Below are positions 11,692-13,887 of a DNA stretch of 13,887 nucleotides, piece by piece. This stretch comes from Spirochaetaceae bacterium. Lineage in GTDB: Bacteria > Spirochaetota > Spirochaetia > Treponematales > Breznakiellaceae. The position numbers and the translations under genes were made by a program. The stretch lies in assembly GCA_031256815.1 (NCBI GenBank), contig JAIRPU010000098.1:1-13887 (forward strand), given 5' to 3'. The notes under the pieces were generated by a model. The model was not told the DNA's origin, made no database searches, and was given only the letters and a program-made list of their open reading frames with translations. Each line of letters starts with the position of its first letter. The stretch's first letter is position 1.

Positions 11692-13272
11692 CTAGACCAC
11701 CCTGGCGGCGGCGCGGGCGGCGGCAAGGCCGTCCCTGTAACGTTTGATATATGCTTCAAAGCCGGCGCATTCCGCGCTGTCCGGCGAAAGACTGTTTACC
11801 GGAGCGCCGGAAAAAACTTTTTTTTCAAGATAGCTCTCCAGCGATTCGCCGCTTTCTTTTTTGGCTGCAAACATCGCCAGAATCGCTATGCCCCAAGCGC
11901 CGCCTTCGCCTGCGCTTTCCATAACGGAAACCGGAACCCCAAGCGCCGCAGCCATTAAACGCTGCCCAACACCGCTGGTTTTAAAAAGTCCGCCATGCGC
12001 TTTGAGCGATGCTATTTTAACTTTTTCGTTTTCTGTAAGAATGTCCATTCCAATTCTAAGGCTCGCCACAGACGAAAATATAAGCGCGCGCATAAAGTTG
12101 GCCAGCGAAAAGCGGCTGTCCGGCAGGCGCATTAGCAGGGGGCGTCCATTTTCTATTTCTGTAACCGGTTCGCCTGAAACATAATTGTAGGAAAGAACGC
12201 CGCCGCAATCCGCCTCTCCCTCCAGGGCGGCAAAGTACAGCATATCGTAGAGCGCCGTTTTTTCGACAGAAGCGCCGCTACGTCCAAGCGCCTCTCCAAA
12301 AAGCTTTACCCATGCATCAAGGTCGGAAGTACAATTGTTGCAGTGAACCATTGCCACCGGCCTGCCATTCGGCGTTGTTACCATGTCTATCTCCGGCCAA
12401 ACACGCGAAAGCGGCTTTTCAAGGACAAGCATGGCAAAGATAGAAGTGCCCGCGGACACATTACCGGTTCGCGCGGCAACGCTGTTTGTTGCGACCATGC
12501 CTGTTCCGGCATCCCCCTCCGGCGGGCAAAGCGGCGCGCCCGGGCCAAGCCTGCCTTCAACATCGAGCAGTTTTGCGCCTTCTTCCGTTAAAATTCCGGC
12601 GCTCTCTCCGGCGCAAAGCGGTTTTGGCAAAATTTCGCGCAGTACAACCGGAAAGCCCGATTCGGCGCTTAGTTTTTCAAATTGCAATATCATCGTAGAA
12701 TCATAATCATTTTTTTCGCTGTCTATTGGGAACATTCCGGAGGCATCCCCTATGCCAAGCACTTTTTTACCGCAGAGCTTCCAGTGTACATAACCGGAAA
12801 GCGTTGTTATAAACGCAATTTGATTCACGTGCGCTTCGTTGTTCAAAATAGATTGATAAAGATGAGCTATGCTCCAGCGAAGCGGGATATTAAAATTGAA
12901 CTCCGCGCCAAGTTTTTTGGCGGCGGCTTCGGTATTCGTGTTGCGCCATGTCCGGAAAACATCGAGCTGCCTGCCGTTTTTGTCGAACACAAGATAGCCG
13001 TGCATCATGGCAGAAATCCCTATTGCGCCGACTTTTTCGATTTTTACTCCATAACGCGACATTACGTTTGAATTTAACTCTTTATAAGCGCAGGCAAGCC
13101 CTTTCCAAACATCGTCAATATGATATGTCCAAACGCCATTTTCCAGCCGGTTTTCCCATTCAAAACTGCCCTGCGCAAGTGTTTTGTGGTCATTATCAAT
13201 CAGCATGGCCTTTATGCGCGTTGAACCAAGCTCTATTCCGAGCGCGGTTTTACCTTCTACAATCGACTTCAT
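11692..13272 (-). CDS. FGGY-family carbohydrate kinase
   Basis: ATP-dependent sugar kinase of the xylulokinase/ribulokinase/glycerol kinase family, cytoplasmic. The 526-aa product has both FGGY domains. The N-terminal half has the phosphate-binding loop G12-I-E-L-G-S-T18 (E14 where Asp is usual), GISAMMHGYLVFD (85-97) and DASGMFPID (176-184). The C-terminal half has GDAGTGMVATNSVAARTGN followed by SAGTS (253-277) and GGLFKTSGVGQRLMAAALGVPV (428-449). The substrate is not determinable; length suggests a ribulokinase- or xylulokinase-like enzyme. There is no Shine-Dalgarno; a promoter places +1 on the ATG (see 13279-13307). The last residues (AAARAAARVV) are encoded by sequence with the composition of the adjacent GC-rich island, so the original C-terminus may have been altered. 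It is divergent from fdhF. Confidence 0.92.
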   Translation of the reverse strand: MKSIVEGKTALGIELGSTRIKAMLIDNDHKTLAQGSFEWENRLENGVWTYHIDDVWKGLACAYKELNSNVMSRYGVKIEKVGAIGISAMMHGYLVFDKNGRQLDVFRTWRNTNTEAAAKKLGAEFNFNIPLRWSIAHLYQSILNNEAHVNQIAFITTLSGYVHWKLCGKKVLGIGDASGMFPIDSEKNDYDSTMILQFEKLSAESGFPVVLREILPKPLCAGESAGILTEEGAKLLDVEGRLGPGAPLCPPEGDAGTGMVATNSVAARTGNVSAGTSIFAMLVLEKPLSRVWPEIDMVTTPNGRPVAMVHCNNCTSDLDAWVKLFGEALGRSGASVEKTALYDMLYFAALEGEADCGGVLSYNYVSGEPVTEIENGRPLLMRLPDSRFSLANFMRALIFSSVASLRIGMDILTENEKVKIASLKAHGGLFKTSGVGQRLMAAALGVPVSVMESAGEGGAWGIAILAMFAAKKESGESLESYLEKKVFSGAPVNSLSPDSAECAGFEAYIKRYRDGLAAARAAARVV

Positions 13273-13278
13273 GCTTAA

Positions 13279-13307
13279 ATAATAATGCTTTTAAAAATTG
13301 ATGTAAC
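13279..13307 (-). promoter_or_regulatory. kinase promoter, predicted leaderless start
   Basis: On the minus strand, GTTACA (13307-13302, 4/6), 17 bp, TATTAT (13284-13279, 5/6). The predicted +1 is 13272, the A of the kinase ATG. No Shine-Dalgarno is present upstream. Confidence 0.5.
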
Positions 13308-13328
13308 CCCCATAAAATAAAGAGCGCC

Positions 13329-13366
13329 GGCGCAAAATGCCGATGCAAAATGCCATAAAAAGCGCC
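13329..13366. repeat. direct and inverted repeats in the kinase-fdhF intergenic region
   Basis: GCAAAATGCC occurs twice with a 13-bp period (13332-13341, 13345-13354), enclosed by the inverted pair GGCGC (13329-13333) and GCGCC (13362-13366). The palindrome GCGCCGGCGC lies at 13324-13333. They sit between two divergent promoters; function unknown. Confidence 0.4.
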
Positions 13367-13369
13367 GAC

Positions 13370-13385
13370 TTGTTTAGATAAACAA
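13370..13385. promoter_or_regulatory. 16-bp palindromic operator upstream of the fdhF promoter
   Basis: Perfect palindrome TTGTTTAGATAAACAA ending 1 bp before the -35. Its centre is at about -44 relative to the predicted start, which suits an activator. The 5-6-5 geometry (TTGTT-N6-AACAA) resembles CRP/FNR-family sites, but the half-sites are not canonical, so the regulator is unnamed. Confidence 0.55.
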
Positions 13386-13386
13386 T

Positions 13387-13415
13387 TTGACAGGCGTAAT
13401 TTGTCCTACTAGAAT
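13387..13415 (+). promoter_or_regulatory. near-consensus sigma-70 promoter of the fdhF leader
   Basis: Perfect TTGACA (13387-13392), 17 bp, TAGAAT (13410-13415, 5/6). Predicted start about 13422, giving a 31-nt leader before the mini-ORF. Confidence 0.8.
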
Positions 13416-13452
13416 ATTGGGAATATACATTTCAAGTAATGGAGGCTTTTTT

Positions 13453-13545
13453 ATGACAAAGACAAAAATTCAGACAACATTTTGTTTCTCTGATGACGGA
13501 TGTCAAGTCTGGTTTGCCACCTGCAAAAGGGGGAAACCGGGATGA
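13453..13545 (+). CDS. 30-codon leader ORF: truncated FdhF N-terminus ending in UGA (possible selenocysteine codon)
   Basis: ATG at 13453 has a good Shine-Dalgarno (GGAGG, 13441-13445). The product begins MTKTKIQTT and aligns without gaps to the start of the fdhF gene just downstream: IQTT, C11, G16-C17-Q18 and F21 are shared, but the cluster cysteines at positions 10 and 13 are F and S, so it cannot bind the Fe-S cluster. It ends at UGA (13543-13545). Reading past that UGA gives a product with PSRVAGL (residues 36-42), like the PSVAGL that follows selenocysteine in E. coli FdhF, then runs 38 codons to a UGA at 13660, overlapping the fdhF start in the +1 frame. The simplest reading is an fdhF copy that lost nearly everything except its start and its selenocysteine/SECIS region. 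It could be a selenium-sensing leader peptide or a decaying remnant. Confidence 0.5.
   Translation: MTKTKIQTTFCFSDDGCQVWFATCKRGKPG
13509..13540 (+). promoter_or_regulatory. hairpin just before the leader UGA
   Basis: CTGGTTT (13509-13515) pairs with AAACCGG (13534-13540, one G-U). Inside it CCACCT pairs with AGGGGG with one A-G mismatch and a bulged G, closing a 5-nt GCAAA loop. The stem ends 2 nt before the UGA of the mini-ORF. It could pause ribosomes or polymerase. Confidence 0.45.
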
Positions 13546-13558
13546 CTTACAAAAACAC

Positions 13559-13574
13559 CCAGCCGGGTTGCTGG
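13559..13574 (+). promoter_or_regulatory. SECIS-like hairpin between leader UGA and fdhF ribosome binding site
   Basis: CCAGC (13559-13563) pairs with GCTGG (13570-13574) around the loop CGGGTT. The first loop G is 20 nt after the UGA, close to the position of the loop G pair in the E. coli fdhF SECIS, and within the spacing accepted for bacterial SECIS elements. The bulged U of the E. coli element is not evident. The fdhF Shine-Dalgarno begins 4 nt after the hairpin. Confidence 0.45.
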
Positions 13575-13591
13575 ATTAGAGGAGATTTATT

Positions 13592-13887
13592 ATGTCAGTA
13601 AAAGAAATTCAAACCACCTGCTGTTATTGCGGTGCCGGATGTCAACTGTTATTCACCGTTGACCAAAAAGAAAACAAAATACTGGATGTCCATCCGGTAA
13701 AGGGTAGAACCAACGACGACAAAGCCTGTCTCAAAGGCTGGTACGGCTGGGATTACCTGAACGACCCCCAAATCATTACCAAACGCATACGCGAGCCGAT
13801 GATTCGCAAAAATGGGCGCAAATCCCCGCTGGAAGTAGTCAGTTGGGACGAAGCGATTAAATTTGTGGCGGACAACCTCAAAGCGGT
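13592..13887 (+). CDS. fdhF: formate dehydrogenase, FdhF/FDH-H type (5' part only)
   Basis: Molybdenum- or tungsten-dependent formate dehydrogenase catalytic subunit, interconverting CO2 and formate with bis-MGD and one [4Fe-4S] cluster. In acetogens this is the first step of the methyl branch of the Wood-Ljungdahl pathway. Only the first 98 codons are in the window. The cluster motif is complete: C10-x2-C13-x3-C17 and C46, with K48 in CLKG matching the electron-relay lysine (K44 in E. coli FdhF). The text KGWYGWDYLNDPQIITKRIREPMIRKNGRKSPLEVVSWDEA follows E. coli FdhF closely. A Shine-Dalgarno (GAGGAG, 13579-13584) lies 7 nt before the ATG. The catalytic residue, Sec or Cys near position 140, is beyond the right edge. 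It is transcribed from the 13387 promoter through the mini-ORF leader. Confidence 0.95.
   Translation, partial: MSVKEIQTTCCYCGAGCQLLFTVDQKENKILDVHPVKGRTNDDKACLKGWYGWDYLNDPQIITKRIREPMIRKNGRKSPLEVVSWDEAIKFVADNLKA

Noticed and set aside
13370..13385. Rex operator
   Set aside because: Rex sites in Firmicutes have TTGTT-N8-AACAA spacing; here it is N6, so the match is not adequate.
13509..13574. Molybdenum-cofactor riboswitch in the fdhF leader
   Set aside because: GGTTTGCC and GGAAACC recall that motif, but the rest of the aptamer cannot be recognised, and the segment is better explained as coding plus SECIS-like hairpin. A scan with the Rfam Moco model would decide.

Overview
The window looks like chromosomal DNA of a spirochaete, most likely a host-associated Treponema (termite-gut or rumen type). 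This is an inference from four things: a CheW protein fused to a degenerate CheR-like domain followed by CheX, a combination known from treponemes; an OmpA-family envelope protein with an altered peptidoglycan-binding site; a glycine-rich surface lipoprotein; and a hydrogenase-linked type formate dehydrogenase (FdhF) such as acetogenic treponemes carry. Most genes have moderate GC. One intergenic island (about 11150-11740) is much richer in G+C.

Layout. 1-950 (minus): MoxR AAA+ ATPase, cut by the left edge. 1108-2903 (plus): cheW-cheR-like fusion and cheX, then tRNA-Val(GAC) at 2942-3015, a small membrane protein (3100-3393), a TatD-family nuclease (3437-4222) and an OmpA-domain protein (4327-5628). 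A cluster of short GC-rich hairpin repeats and a terminator (5639-5812) separate these from the minus-strand genes. 5827-8196 (minus): large putative lipoprotein with an ALK/LTK-like glycine-rich C-terminal domain. 8197-8711: non-coding stretch with a 19-bp operator-like palindrome, four tandem 30-bp repeats, and a candidate structured small RNA ending in a strong plus-strand terminator. 8712-13272 (minus): sodium:solute symporter, short-chain dehydrogenase and FGGY sugar kinase. These probably form an uptake-oxidation-phosphorylation set for a sugar or polyol, but each seems to have its own transcription signals. 13387-13887 (plus): divergent fdhF locus with a near-consensus promoter and a mini-ORF leader, followed by the first 98 codons of fdhF.

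The most interesting part is the fdhF leader. A 30-codon ORF with its own Shine-Dalgarno begins as a copy of the FdhF N-terminus (shared IQTT and GCQ, same register) and stops at UGA. Translated past that UGA, it reads P-S-R-V-A-G-L, resembling the P-S-V-A-G-L that follows selenocysteine in FdhF. A hairpin with a G-rich loop sits 19 nt after the UGA, the geometry of a bacterial SECIS element, and directly before the fdhF ribosome binding site. It therefore looks like an internally deleted selenocysteine-fdhF that may act as a selenium-sensing leader. This is a hypothesis from sequence only, and the catalytic Sec/Cys codon of the downstream fdhF lies outside the window.
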